Assembly: GCA_035308765.1 (NCBI GenBank)
Contig: DATGGA010000079.1
Location: 1 to 45,559 of the forward strand
Direction of reading: 5' to 3'
DNA length: 45,559 bases
Source: RBG-16-66-20 sp035308765
Lineage (GTDB): Bacteria; Pseudomonadota; Gammaproteobacteria; Burkholderiales; SG8-39
Under the pieces are notes generated by a model. It ran no database searches. It had not been told where the DNA came from and saw only the letters and a program-made list of their open reading frames with translations. This document shows positions 16,679-25,556 of the stretch, in pieces. The translations under genes and the position numbers were made by a program. Each line of letters begins with the position of its first letter. The first letter of the stretch is position 1.

Positions 16679-18256
16679 TTAGGGTTTCTTCTTGCCGTAG
16701 CCGCCGCCGCCTGGCATCTCGGCGACGAGGCGGTCGCCGGCGGGCACGACGTAGGTTTCTTTTCCGGGCAACACCTTGCCGCTCGCCAGCGCGACACGAC
16801 CGACGCGGCCGTCGGCGCCGCCGGCGCGGCCGCGCGCGGGATTGTGGCGGCGGTCGAAGGTGGCGCAGGCGATGCTGAAGGGCGCGGCTTCGGTGCTTTC
16901 GAGTTCGATCACCACGCCTTCGCCGCCGCGCTGCTCGCCCTGGCCGCCGGAACCGTCGGAGAATTCGCGCCGCCGGAAGAGCAGCGGCGCCTGCGCCTCG
17001 GTGACTTCCACGGGAATCGCGCCGACGCCGCTGGGGAACGCGGTGGTGGAGAGGCCGTTCTTGTCCGGGCGCGCGCCCATGCCGCCGATGCCGATGGAGA
17101 TGGCGCTGAAGCGCGTCGCATCGGATCGTGCACCCTCCACCTGAGGCCCACCCGAGAGGCCGAGGAGCCACATCGCGCCCGCGCCCTCGGCGGGGACCTT
17201 GCCGCCCAGAGGCGCATCGAAGCAGTCGAACACCAGCTCGGGGAGCATCTGGCCGATGACATGCCGTGCAGTCACGGCCCTCGGTCTCAGCGGATGGACG
17301 ATGGAATCCTCGGGCGCGGAGACTGTCACGACTTCCAGCGAGCCCGCGTTGTTCGGGATGCCGGGCGCGACGATGCATTTGACGCCGAACGAGGTGTAGG
17401 CGTCGGTGTAGCACTTGGGCGAGTTGATGCCGAAGCGCGAGGCGGGCGAGCTGCCGGCGTAGTCGACGTGTATTTCGTTCCTCGTCACGGTAAGCGCGGC
17501 CTTCAACTCGATCGGCGACTCGTAGCCGTCGAGCAGCATCGATGCGCACCAGGTGCCGCGCGGCAGCTTCGCGATCGCCGCGCGCATCGAGGCGCGCGAG
17601 GTCGAGACGATGTACTCGCCCAGCGCGTCGAGTTCGGTCAGGCCGAATTCCTGCAGCATCGCCGCCAGGCGCCGCGCCGCCACTTCGTTGCACGACACCA
17701 GGCTGAGGATGTCGCCGCGCACCTGCAGCGGTTCGCGCACGTTGCCCATCAGCATCGCGAACAATGTTTCATTGCGTTTGCCGGCCTGCATCAGCTTCAT
17801 GTGCGGGACGTACATGCCCTCTTCGTAGACCGAGGTCGCCTCGGCCACGAAACCGCGGCCGCCGATGTCGATGACGTGGCAGGTGGAGGCGACGAAGCCG
17901 ATCAGTTTTCCCTTGAGGAACGCGGGCGTCACGGTGACGAAATCGAACAGGTGCCCGGTGCCCATCCAGGGATCGTTGGTCACCAGCACGTCGCCCGGCT
18001 CGAGCGTGGCCGGGGGAAAGCGCTCGAGGAAATGCGCCACCGCCGTCGCCATGGTGTTCACGTGCCCAGGCGTGCCGGTGACGGCCTGGGCGAGCATGCG
18101 GCCCTTGGTGTCGTAGACGCCCGCGGAAAGGTCGCCCGCTTCGCGAGTGATGGTGCCGAACGCCGTCTTGAGCAGCACGTTGGCCTGCTCCTCGACCACC
18201 GCGATCAGCCGGTTCCACAGGATCTGCCGGATCAGTTGCCGCTTTTGAGTCTTCAT
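16679..18256 (-). CDS. hyuB: Hydantoinase B / oxoprolinase beta-type subunit (HyuB)
   Basis: Protein of 525 aa in the HyuB family. With HyuA it hydrolyses cyclic amides such as hydantoins or 5-oxoproline, or serves related carboxylases, in the cytoplasm and at the cost of ATP. Family marks are VVEEQANVLLKTAFG near the N-terminus, DVLVTNDPWMGTGHLFDF, TCHVIDIGGRGF and the glycine-rich C-terminus AEMPGGGGYGKKKP. The ATG overlaps the HyuA stop by four bases (ATGA), so both subunits are made in step. No regulator or permease is adjacent on this strand. The substrate cannot be read from the sequence. Confidence 0.9.
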   Translation of the reverse strand: MKTQKRQLIRQILWNRLIAVVEEQANVLLKTAFGTITREAGDLSAGVYDTKGRMLAQAVTGTPGHVNTMATAVAHFLERFPPATLEPGDVLVTNDPWMGTGHLFDFVTVTPAFLKGKLIGFVASTCHVIDIGGRGFVAEATSVYEEGMYVPHMKLMQAGKRNETLFAMLMGNVREPLQVRGDILSLVSCNEVAARRLAAMLQEFGLTELDALGEYIVSTSRASMRAAIAKLPRGTWCASMLLDGYESPIELKAALTVTRNEIHVDYAGSSPASRFGINSPKCYTDAYTSFGVKCIVAPGIPNNAGSLEVVTVSAPEDSIVHPLRPRAVTARHVIGQMLPELVFDCFDAPLGGKVPAEGAGAMWLLGLSGGPQVEGARSDATRFSAISIGIGGMGARPDKNGLSTTAFPSGVGAIPVEVTEAQAPLLFRRREFSDGSGGQGEQRGGEGVVIELESTEAAPFSIACATFDRRHNPARGRAGGADGRVGRVALASGKVLPGKETYVVPAGDRLVAEMPGGGGYGKKKP

Positions 18257-20325
18257 GGTTTTCTTTCGAGAATCAGGTGCCGCGCGGCGGCAACGCGGCA
18301 GCGCCAGCCGCGCGGCACCAGCGTCGTCGTCTGCGGTTCTACGACCAGGGCCGGCCCCGCAAGGCGCATCCCCGGCGCGAGATCCTTGCGCCGGAACATG
18401 GCAATGCTGTGCCGCTTGCCGGACGCGGGATCGAACACGGTTCGTTTGTCGCCCGAAACCGCGTTGCGGCTTTTTCCGGCAGCTTGCGCATGCTTAAACT
18501 TCCGGGCAGCAGTCGAAACAATCACCGACCAGGTCAGGAACTCAACGGGTACGTCGGCAATGCGCAGGCCAAATTGCTCTTCGTAGCGCGTCTCGTATGC
18601 CGCGCGCAGCTTCGCGGCATCCGCCGCCGCCAGCTTGCGCGCCGGCAACGGCATGGAGATTTCATGGCCCTGGCCGAGGTAGCGCATCTCCACGCTGCCG
18701 CGCGTTTCCAGTTTCGCGCCCAGCGCGCCGGCGGCGACGACGGCCGTGGCCTCGTGCCGCATTTTTTCGAGCAGGAGATTCACCCGGGAAAAATCGAAGG
18801 CATCATCCCTCAACTGCAGGCTGCGGACGACCTCGAAGGCCACCGGCGCGCGCAGGAAGCCGACGGCGGAACCCACGCTCGCATCCACCGGCACGAGCAC
18901 CTTGCGCATGCCGAGCTTCGCCGCCAGGCGCGCAGCGTGCAGCGGCGCGCCGCCGCCGAAGGCAATCATGGTGCAGCGCTCGGCGACCTTGCCGCGCTCG
19001 ATGGCGTGCACGCGCGCGGCGCTCGCCATGTTCTCCTCGACGATCTCGCCGATGCCGGCCGCGGCCCAGCGAGCGTCCAGTTCAAGCGGCTTGCCGATTT
19101 TTCCCAGCACGGCGCGCTCGGCAGCGGCGTGATCGAGCTTGAGCGCGCCCGCGGCGAACGCGTCCGGGTCGATGCGGCCGAGCACCACGTTGGCATCCGT
19201 CACCGTCGGTTCCTGGCCGCCGCGGCCGTAGCAGGCGGGGCCGGGCTCGGCGCCGGCGCTCGCCGGCCCGACCCGGATGCGTTTCAATTCGTCGAGCCGC
19301 GCGATCGAACCGCCGCCGGCGCCGATCTCGACCATCTCGGTTACGGGTATGCGCAGCGGCAGGCCGCTGCCCTTGAGGTTGCGCCAGACGCGCGCAACCT
19401 CGAATTTGCGCGACTGCTCGGGACGGCCGCCGTCGATGTAGCAGATTTTGGCGGTGGTGCCGCCCATGTCGAAGGACAGCACCTCGGCGATGCCGGCCTC
19501 GCGCGCCAGGCCCGCGGACAGGATCGCGCCGCCGGCCGGGCCGGATTCCACCAGCCGCACCGGGAAACGGCAAGCGGTCTCGAGCGTGGTGAGGCCGCCG
19601 CCGGAGGTCATCAAGTACAGCGGACAGGCGAAGCCGCGGCGCTTCAGTTCCGCCGCCAGCCGTTCAAGGTAGCTGGCCATGAGCGGCTGCACGTAGGCGT
19701 TGGCGCAGGCGGTGGAGAAGCGCTCGTATTCGCGGATCTCCGGGCAGACCACGGAGGACAGCGTGATCGGCAGGCCGGGCAGGGCGGCGGCCAGCCATCC
19801 TGCCGCCCGCTTTTCGTGGGAATCGTTCGCATAGGAATGCAAAAAGCCGATGGCGACGGATTCGACGCCTGAATTTTTTATCTTTCCGGCGAGAACTTCA
19901 AAAGATTTTCTGTCCAAAGGCGTGTCGATTTCCCCTTTGGCCGTCATGCGTTCCGTCACCGGGAATCTCAGTTCCCTGGGCACCAGCGGCGCCGGGAGCT
20001 CCAGTTCCAGGTCGTAGTGCTCGTAGCGCTTTTCGTAGCCCATCTCGAGCACGTCGCGGAACCCGGTCGTGGTGATGAACGCGGTGCGCGCGCCCTTGCG
20101 CTCGATCAGCGCGTTGGTGGCGAGAGTGGTGCCGTGGATCACGACGCCGACGCCGCGCGGCGAAAGCCCGGCAGCAGCGAGCACCTGCGCGATGCCCGCG
20201 AGCATGCCTTCCTCCGGCGCGCGCGGAGTGGTCAGCACCTTGGCGGAACGACGCCTGCCGGCGTGCTCGAGCACAATGTCGGTGAACGTGCCGCCAATAT
20301 CGGCGGCGAGCCGGGCGTTCGTCAT
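18253..20325 (-). CDS. hyuA: Hydantoinase A / oxoprolinase alpha-type subunit (HyuA)
   Basis: ATP-using subunit of 690 aa. It opens with the actin/ASKHA-type phosphate loop ADIGGTFTDIVLEH, followed by VVIHGTTLATNALIERKGA and ESGPAGGAILSAG. A second nucleotide-binding motif, FDMGGTTAKICYIDGG, is near residue 300, and GAGGGSIARLDE and AEPGPACYGRGG are also characteristic. It is the first gene of the hyuAB pair and is divergent from a small membrane protein. The plus-strand sequence aatata just upstream gives TATATT on the minus strand, a possible -10 element very close to the start. Codons at 19870-19915 (KIKNSG region) are unusually AT-rich. Confidence 0.92.
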   Translation of the reverse strand: MTNARLAADIGGTFTDIVLEHAGRRRSAKVLTTPRAPEEGMLAGIAQVLAAAGLSPRGVGVVIHGTTLATNALIERKGARTAFITTTGFRDVLEMGYEKRYEHYDLELELPAPLVPRELRFPVTERMTAKGEIDTPLDRKSFEVLAGKIKNSGVESVAIGFLHSYANDSHEKRAAGWLAAALPGLPITLSSVVCPEIREYERFSTACANAYVQPLMASYLERLAAELKRRGFACPLYLMTSGGGLTTLETACRFPVRLVESGPAGGAILSAGLAREAGIAEVLSFDMGGTTAKICYIDGGRPEQSRKFEVARVWRNLKGSGLPLRIPVTEMVEIGAGGGSIARLDELKRIRVGPASAGAEPGPACYGRGGQEPTVTDANVVLGRIDPDAFAAGALKLDHAAAERAVLGKIGKPLELDARWAAAGIGEIVEENMASAARVHAIERGKVAERCTMIAFGGGAPLHAARLAAKLGMRKVLVPVDASVGSAVGFLRAPVAFEVVRSLQLRDDAFDFSRVNLLLEKMRHEATAVVAAGALGAKLETRGSVEMRYLGQGHEISMPLPARKLAAADAAKLRAAYETRYEEQFGLRIADVPVEFLTWSVIVSTAARKFKHAQAAGKSRNAVSGDKRTVFDPASGKRHSIAMFRRKDLAPGMRLAGPALVVEPQTTTLVPRGWRCRVAAARHLILERKP

Positions 20326-20385
20326 CGGAACAAATATACTGGAACTGATTTGCAGGCCTCCCGGATCGGGTAGATTGAGGGTCCC

Positions 20386-20571
20386 GTGCTGAGTCTCGTC
20401 GTCTCCACCATCGCGTTCTTCGTCGCCGGCTATTTCATCAAGCGCTGGGCTGACGCCAACGACCTGCCCAAGGGAATGACGAGAAGCCTGGGCATCTTCG
20501 TCCTCGCGACCGCGTTCGCGTACGGCGTCGCCTGGCTGGTGGACGGGGTGGCCGCCCTCTTGGGCGGTTGA
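20386..20571 (+). CDS. Small two-span membrane protein
   Basis: Protein of 61 aa from a GTG start with GAGGG about four bases upstream. Two hydrophobic segments (LSLVVSTIAFFVAGYFI and LGIFVLATAFAYGVAWLV) flank a charged loop KRWADANDLPKGMTRS, giving a hairpin membrane topology. I do not recognise a named family, though small proteins of this style are common in betaproteobacteria. It is divergent from hyuA and lies 12 bases upstream of the lipoprotein methyltransferase gene, so it may be the first gene of that transcript. Confidence 0.65.
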   Translation: MLSLVVSTIAFFVAGYFIKRWADANDLPKGMTRSLGIFVLATAFAYGVAWLVDGVAALLGG

Positions 20572-20583
20572 TCCACTAAAATC

Positions 20584-21420
20584 ATGCTCATGCTCCGACT
20601 TGCGTTCCTCGCCGCGATCACGTTTTTGCTGGGCGCTTGCGCAACCACGCCCCCGAGCGCGCCGCCGCTGTCAAAGGATCAGATTGCGGCGATCGTGGCC
20701 AGCCCGGACAGGCGCGCGGCGGACCGCACCAACGACCTGCGGCGCAAGCCGGAACAGATGCTGGCCTTCATCGAAGTGCGGCCCGGCATGGTGGCGCTGG
20801 ATCTGAGTGCGGGCGGCGGCTATACGACCGAACTCATTGCGCGCGCGGTCGGCCCGACCGGGCGCGTCTACGGGCAGAGCCGGCCGCGCAATCCGGACCA
20901 GCAGGCGCCGGGGCCAGTGGTACCTGAAGGCGGTGCTGCACCCGCCGCGGCTGCGCCACGTCCCGCAGCGCCGCCGAATTCGGCGCAGGCGCTTGCCGAG
21001 CGGGCGAAAAATCCGGCTGCCGGAAACATCACTGCCGTCGTGCAGCGGTTCGAAGACCCCGTGCCTGCCGAATTCGCCTCGAATGGGCTCGATCTGGTCA
21101 CGCTGATGTTCAACTACCACGACCTCGGCTGGATCGGCGTCGACCGCGCGCAGATGAACCGCGCGGTATTCGCCGCGCTCAAGCGGGGCGGCATATACGT
21201 GATCGCGGACCACTCGGGCCGTCCCGGCACGGGAATCTCGGAATCCGGCACGCTGCATCGCGTCGAGGAAGCCTTCCTGCGCAAGGAGGTCGAAGCCGCC
21301 GGCTTCCGCCTGGTCGCCGAGGGAAATTTCCTGCGCAACCCGAACGACCCGCGCAACAAAAACACCCCCGACCCGCCGCAACCCAAGGACGAATTCGTCC
21401 TCAAGTTCGTCAAGCCCTAG
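20584..21420 (+). CDS. Lipoprotein with class I methyltransferase fold (COG4798-like)
   Basis: Protein of 278 aa. The N-terminus MLMLRLAFLAAITFLLGAC has a signal peptide and lipobox (LGAC), so the mature protein should be lipid-anchored outside the cytoplasm. The rest matches predicted methyltransferases of the COG4798 type. It has a helix DRRAADRTNDLRRKPEQML, a motif-I-like segment MVALDLSAGGGYTTELIARA, a low-complexity insert rich in Ala/Pro (about residues 110-140), then FNYHDLGWIG and a C-terminal HRVEEAFLRKEVEAAGF. Motif I keeps the acidic and glycine positions in relaxed form. S-adenosylmethionine is not expected in the periplasm, so enzymatic activity is uncertain; the fold call is firmer than the function. 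Confidence 0.75.
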   Translation: MLMLRLAFLAAITFLLGACATTPPSAPPLSKDQIAAIVASPDRRAADRTNDLRRKPEQMLAFIEVRPGMVALDLSAGGGYTTELIARAVGPTGRVYGQSRPRNPDQQAPGPVVPEGGAAPAAAAPRPAAPPNSAQALAERAKNPAAGNITAVVQRFEDPVPAEFASNGLDLVTLMFNYHDLGWIGVDRAQMNRAVFAALKRGGIYVIADHSGRPGTGISESGTLHRVEEAFLRKEVEAAGFRLVAEGNFLRNPNDPRNKNTPDPPQPKDEFVLKFVKP

Positions 21421-21439
21421 GATTGACGGAAGAAAAGCA

Positions 21440-21760
21440 GTGGACAAGGCCGGGCGCACGCGGATTCTGATTGCTGCGGGGGCGCTCGCAGCCGGGATTC
21501 TCGTCGCGGGCGGCGCTTATGCGGGCGGCAGGTTCGTGCCGCTCGCCCTGCTCGACAAGATCAAGCCCGGCGTCACGACCGAGCAGCAGGTTCTCGAACT
21601 GCTCGGGCCATCGCCGCGGACGATCGATTACCCGAAGCGCGGGCTGCGCGATCTTCAATACGAGACCGTCGACTACGGAGATTTTCTCAATGTCGTTATT
21701 TCCATCGGCAATGACGGCCTCGTGCGTGACGTGGCGAGAATGAAACATCAAGGACTCTAG
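21440..21760 (+). CDS. SmpA/OmlA-like (BamE fold) small protein
   Basis: Protein of 106 aa with a GTG start and a GGAAG site about eight bases upstream. One N-terminal hydrophobic segment (ILIAAGALAAGILVAGGAYA) acts as signal or anchor; there is no lipobox cysteine. The soluble part, LDKIKPGVTTEQQVLELLGP followed by a strand-rich end, follows the SmpA/OmlA pattern (helix-helix then three strands, with LGPSP corresponding to the usual GxP turn). It lies 19 bases after the methyltransferase-fold lipoprotein, so both may be part of an envelope-related transcript. It is too far from BAM genes to be assigned as BamE itself. Confidence 0.65.
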   Translation: MDKAGRTRILIAAGALAAGILVAGGAYAGGRFVPLALLDKIKPGVTTEQQVLELLGPSPRTIDYPKRGLRDLQYETVDYGDFLNVVISIGNDGLVRDVARMKHQGL

Positions 21761-21777
21761 TCAGGAGACTGCATCTC

Positions 21778-22740
21778 ATGCCTGTGATTCTGGGGAGCGG
21801 CGCGCATCGCTACCGCGTGGTGGAGGACTGGGCGAAACTGCCCGAGGGCTGGGAATTCAAGGACGTGGCGGCGGTCGCCTGCGACAGCAAGGACCGCGTC
21901 TACTGCTTCAACCGCGGCGAGCACCCGATGATGGTGTTCGACCGGGACGGCAACTTCCTGCGCTCCTGGGGAGAGGGCCAGTATCCGCGCGCGCACGGCC
22001 TGCACATCGACGCCGACGATATCCTCTACCTGACCGACGACGGCGGCCACGTGGTGCGCAAGTGCACCACCGACGGCAAGGTGCTGCTGGAACTGGGCGT
22101 GCCCGGCAAGCCGGCGGCATACATGAGCGGCGAACCCTTTCACCGCTGTACGCACACCGCCTTATCGCCAAAGGGCGAGATCTACGTCAGCGACGGCTAC
22201 GGCAACGCCAAGGTGCACAAATATTCGCCGGACGGAAAGCGGCTCCTGTCCTGGGGCGAGCCGGGAACCGACCAGGGCCAGTTCAACATCGTGCATAACA
22301 TCGTCACCGATACCGATGGCTGGGTCTACGTCGCCGACCGCGAAAACCATCGCGTGCAGGTGTTCGACGGCAACGGCAGGTACGAGACGCAATGGGTCAA
22401 CATGCACCGGCCCTGCGGCCTGTATTGCTGCCGCGGCGTGCAGCTGAAATTCATCATCGGCGAACTCGGGCCGGGCATGCCGGTGAACCGCAGCATGCCC
22501 AATATCGGGCCGCGCCTTTCGGTGGTAGATGCGAAGGGCAAGCTCATCGCGCGCCTCGGCGGCGAGGCGGGTCCCGGCCTGGAAACCGGCAAGTTCATTG
22601 CGCCCCACGGCCTCGCAGTGGATTCGCGCGGCGACATTTACGTCGGCGAAGTGAGCTACACGGAGTATCCGAAAGCTTTTCCGGACAGCAAGATTCCGTG
22701 GCGCATGCGTTCGCTGCAGAAGCTACGGAAGGTGGCATGA
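21778..22740 (+). CDS. NHL-repeat six-bladed beta-propeller protein
   Basis: Protein of 320 aa made of NHL-type propeller repeats: DVAAVACDSKDRVYCFNRGE, GLHIDADDILYLTDDGGHV, ALSPKGEIYVSDGYGNAKVH, NIVTDTDGWVYVADRENHRV and GLAVDSRGDIYVGEVSYTEY. It resembles the lyase half of peptidyl-glycine amidating enzymes and the many bacterial proteins named after it. No signal peptide is visible. Two adjacent cysteines in LYCCRGV are unusual. Its stop overlaps the start of a TctC receptor (ATGA). Such propellers often accompany TctC genes in catabolic clusters, but the reaction is unknown. Binding or lyase roles are both possible. Confidence 0.82.
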   Translation: MPVILGSGAHRYRVVEDWAKLPEGWEFKDVAAVACDSKDRVYCFNRGEHPMMVFDRDGNFLRSWGEGQYPRAHGLHIDADDILYLTDDGGHVVRKCTTDGKVLLELGVPGKPAAYMSGEPFHRCTHTALSPKGEIYVSDGYGNAKVHKYSPDGKRLLSWGEPGTDQGQFNIVHNIVTDTDGWVYVADRENHRVQVFDGNGRYETQWVNMHRPCGLYCCRGVQLKFIIGELGPGMPVNRSMPNIGPRLSVVDAKGKLIARLGGEAGPGLETGKFIAPHGLAVDSRGDIYVGEVSYTEYPKAFPDSKIPWRMRSLQKLRKVA

Positions 22741-23708
22741 GGTCTCGCGCAGGCGCGTTCGTGGTGGCGTGCGCGCTGGCGCTAGCCGCGGCGCCGTCCT
22801 TCCCGCAGGGCTATCCCGCGAAATCCATCCACCTGATCGCGCCCTGGCCGCCGACCGGCACGGTGGACATCCTCGCGCGCACGCTGGGCCAGAAGCTGTC
22901 CGAGAACATGGCGCAGCCCGTGCTGATCGAGAACCGGGCCGGGGCCAACGGCATCATCGGGTCGGAGGCCGCAGCGAAGGCGCCGCCGGACGGCTACACG
23001 CTGCTGGTCGACAACATCACCGGCCACGCCATCAACGCCACGTTGCAGGCGAAGATGCCGTTCGACAGCCAGCGCGACTTCGCGCACATCAGCCTGCTGG
23101 CCTGGGTTCCCGACGGCGTCGTCAGCCTGCCGTCGCTGCCGGCGAAGGACATCCGGGAATTGATCGCGCTCGCCAAGGCGAAACCGGGGCAGCTGACCTA
23201 CGCCTCCTTCGGCATCGGCAGCAGCGCGCACCTGGCGGGAGAACTGTTCAAGATCATGGCGGGCGTCGACATGCTGCACATCCCCTACAAGGGAGGGCAG
23301 CCCGCGATCGCCGACCTGCTCGCCGGGCAGGTGTCGATCTACATTCCGGTCCTGCCGTCGGTGGTGCCGCTGGTCAAGGCAGACCGCCTGCGCCTACTGG
23401 CGGTGACGAGCGCGCACCGCTCCTCGGCGATGCCGGACACGCCGACGATCGCAGAATCCGGGCTGCCCGGTTTCGAAGCGAGCAACTGGTTCGGCCTCAT
23501 GACGCCCGCAGGCACGCCGCCTGACGTCGTCAGCCGCCTAAACGCGGAGACGGCGAAAGCGCTGCAGGCGCCGGAGGTGCGCGAAAGGCTCGCTTCGCTC
23601 GGCTTCGAAATCCAGGTGAGCACCCCGCAGGAGTTCACCGCGTTTCTGAAGAGCGAAACCGAGAAATGGGCCAAAGTCGTCAAAGCCTCGGGAGCGCGCG
23701 CGGATTGA
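22737..23708 (+). CDS. Bug/TctC-family solute-binding receptor
   Basis: Periplasmic receptor of 323 aa with a Sec signal peptide (MRSRAGAFVVACALALAAAP, cut before QGYPAKS). TctC/Bug marks are YPAKSIHLIAPWPPTGTVDI, ENRAGANGIIGSEAAAKAPP, DGYTLLV, ELFKIMAGVDMLHIPYKG and the C-terminal ETEKWAKVVKASG. In this family the ligand is usually a dicarboxylate, aromatic acid or amino acid. No TctA/TctB membrane genes are nearby, as is usual for orphan Bug receptors in Burkholderiales. The start at 22737 overlaps the NHL gene's stop (ATGA), so both are co-expressed. The downstream neighbour is convergent. Confidence 0.9.
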   Translation: MRSRAGAFVVACALALAAAPSFPQGYPAKSIHLIAPWPPTGTVDILARTLGQKLSENMAQPVLIENRAGANGIIGSEAAAKAPPDGYTLLVDNITGHAINATLQAKMPFDSQRDFAHISLLAWVPDGVVSLPSLPAKDIRELIALAKAKPGQLTYASFGIGSSAHLAGELFKIMAGVDMLHIPYKGGQPAIADLLAGQVSIYIPVLPSVVPLVKADRLRLLAVTSAHRSSAMPDTPTIAESGLPGFEASNWFGLMTPAGTPPDVVSRLNAETAKALQAPEVRERLASLGFEIQVSTPQEFTAFLKSETEKWAKVVKASGARAD

Positions 23709-23720
23709 ACTGACGCGGGG

Positions 23721-24764
23721 TCAGGAAATTTCCCTGCGCACGATCGCGGCGCCTTCCGCCAGCGCCTTCAGCTTGCCGAAGGCGACCTCGCGGGGCATGT
23801 ATTTCATGCCGCAGTCCGGCGCCGGGATCAGGTCCCGGGCCTTTACGAATTTCAGGCCGGCGCGGATGCGTTCGGCGACCAGCGCGGGCGTCTCGATGGC
23901 GTCGGTGCCGAGATCGAGCACGCCGAGCATGATTTTCTTGCCGGCCAGGTCCTTCAGCACGCCGAGGTCGAGCTTCGGCTGTGCCGCTTCGATGGAAATC
24001 TGCTGCGCGATGCTGTCGGCCAGTCCCGGCAGGAACGAATAGCCGGTCGGCTTCGACGCGCCCGGCACCACTGCGGCGTAACCGAAGCAGAGATGCACCA
24101 CCGTCGGCACGGTGATCCCTTGCAGCGCGCGGTTGATCGCCTTGACGGCGTAGCGTTTCGCCGCCTCGGGGTCGTTGCGCAGCCAGGGTTCGTCCAGCTG
24201 GATCACGTCGGCGCCCGCTTTCTGCAGGTCGAGCGCCTCCGCGTTGACTGCCGCGGCGAAGTCCATCGCCATCTCTTCGTCGTCCCCATAGAACTCGTTC
24301 TTCGCCTGCTGCCCCATGGTGAACGGCCCCGGCAGCGTGATCTTGGCGGGCAGGACGGTATTGGCGCGCAGGAACTGCATGTCGCGCAGCTCGACCGCGC
24401 CGCCGCGCCGCAGCTTGCCGACCACGCGCGGCACCGGCGTCATCTGGCCCGAGCGCGTCTTCACCTGGCCCGGATTGACGAGGTCGATGCCTTCCAGCGC
24501 GGTGGCGAAGCGGTTGGAGTAGCTTTCGCGCCGCATCTCGCCGTCGGTGATGATGTCGATGCCGGCGCGCTCCATGTCGCGAATGGCGAGCAGCGTGGCA
24601 TCGTCCTGCGCCTGCTCGAGGAATTCGCCAGGGATGCGCCAGATCTCCTGCATACGCGTGCGCGGCACGACTTTCGACAGCAGCGGCCGGTTTACCAGCC
24701 AGTCGGGCTGCGGATAGCTGCCCACCACGGTGGTGGGCAGCAAATGGGTGGGCAGGGCGGCCAT
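23721..24764 (-). CDS. Stand-alone MetE catalytic-domain protein (core methionine synthase-like)
   Basis: Protein of 347 aa corresponding only to the C-terminal catalytic barrel of cobalamin-independent methionine synthase; the N-terminal half of full MetE is absent. The zinc ligands expected from E. coli MetE can all be placed: His and Cys in VHLCFGY, Glu in SIEAAQPKLD and Cys in PDCGMKYM. Other marks are VVGSYPQPDWL and DIITDGEMRRESY. It is the last gene of an ABC-importer operon, nine bases after the permease stop. Core-MetE enzymes take methyl groups from corrinoids, folates or unknown donors; which applies here cannot be told. No corrinoid protein gene is adjacent. Confidence 0.83.
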   Translation of the reverse strand: MAALPTHLLPTTVVGSYPQPDWLVNRPLLSKVVPRTRMQEIWRIPGEFLEQAQDDATLLAIRDMERAGIDIITDGEMRRESYSNRFATALEGIDLVNPGQVKTRSGQMTPVPRVVGKLRRGGAVELRDMQFLRANTVLPAKITLPGPFTMGQQAKNEFYGDDEEMAMDFAAAVNAEALDLQKAGADVIQLDEPWLRNDPEAAKRYAVKAINRALQGITVPTVVHLCFGYAAVVPGASKPTGYSFLPGLADSIAQQISIEAAQPKLDLGVLKDLAGKKIMLGVLDLGTDAIETPALVAERIRAGLKFVKARDLIPAPDCGMKYMPREVAFGKLKALAEGAAIVRREIS

Positions 24765-24773
24765 GGGAACTCC

Positions 24774-25556
24774 TCAGACGGTCGATTGCGCGGGCTGCAG
24801 CGGCTTGCCGACGGATTGCCAGACCACGAAACGGCGCTCGATCGCGCGCGACAGCAGATAGTAGGCGATGGAGAGCAGCAGGATCATCAATATGGCGGCG
24901 AACACGCGCGGGCTGTCGAGGATGGTGCGGTTCAGCGTAACGAGGTAACCGATGCCGGCTGCGGCGGTCAGCATTTCCGACACCACCACGCCGATGATGG
25001 CGAGCGCGCCGCCCAGGCGCAGGCCGGCGAAGACCGTCGGCAGGGATGCCGGGATGATCACGCGCGCGATCTGCTGCGGCAGGCTCGCTCCCATGCTGCG
25101 CGCAGCGAGCAGGAACTGCGGGTCGATGGTCTGGATGCCGGCCGCCGTCGACAGCATCACCGGGAAGAAGGCGTAGATGCCGGCAAAGGCGATCTTCGAT
25201 TCCGAACCGACGCCGAACCATGCGGTGAATACCGGGTAGAGGATCACGATGGGAACCGCATACAGGCTGGAGACGACTGGAAGCAGCAGGTTCCGGAGGC
25301 GCGCGAACCCGCCGACCACGGCGCCGGCGAGGATGCCGCCGCCGCAGGCGATCACCATGGCGAACGCCACTTCGTAGAGGGTGACGAGCAGCGCCCTGCC
25401 GTAGGTCTGCCAGTCGTTCCAGAGCACCGACAGCGTGCTGGAGAGCGACGGCAGGAACAGCTCCGGGAGCAGACCCGTGCGCGGCACCAGTTCCCACGCG
25501 ACCAGCAGTGCCGCAAGGATGCTGCGGCGGACCAGGGCGGGAGAGGAGCGCGTCAT
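24774..25556 (-). CDS. ABC permease, sulfonate/nitrate/taurine type (second permease)
   Basis: Inner-membrane permease of 260 aa in the SsuC/TauC/NrtB family. An N-terminal span (LAALLVAWELVPRTGLLPEL) is followed by about five more. The ATPase-docking EAA loop appears as VVVSEMLTAAAGIGYLVTLN near residue 200, preceded by SLPTVFAGLRLGGALAIIGV. Its ATG overlaps the stop of the ATPase gene (ATGA). A paralogous permease is encoded two genes upstream in the same operon, so the channel is probably a heterodimer. This is unusual for Ssu/Tau systems, which use two copies of one permease. Confidence 0.88.
   Translation of the reverse strand: MTRSSPALVRRSILAALLVAWELVPRTGLLPELFLPSLSSTLSVLWNDWQTYGRALLVTLYEVAFAMVIACGGGILAGAVVGGFARLRNLLLPVVSSLYAVPIVILYPVFTAWFGVGSESKIAFAGIYAFFPVMLSTAAGIQTIDPQFLLAARSMGASLPQQIARVIIPASLPTVFAGLRLGGALAIIGVVVSEMLTAAAGIGYLVTLNRTILDSPRVFAAILMILLLSIAYYLLSRAIERRFVVWQSVGKPLQPAQSTV

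Noticed and set aside
16844..20373. Long plus-strand frames across hyuB and hyuA
   Set aside because: Their translations lack motifs and are rich in Arg, His and Gln; the minus-strand frames match HyuB and HyuA throughout.
20349..20376. Promoter TTTGCA/TAGATT for the small membrane protein
   Set aside because: The hexamers are poor, and the -10 nearly merges with the ribosome-binding site, so it is not listed as a feature.
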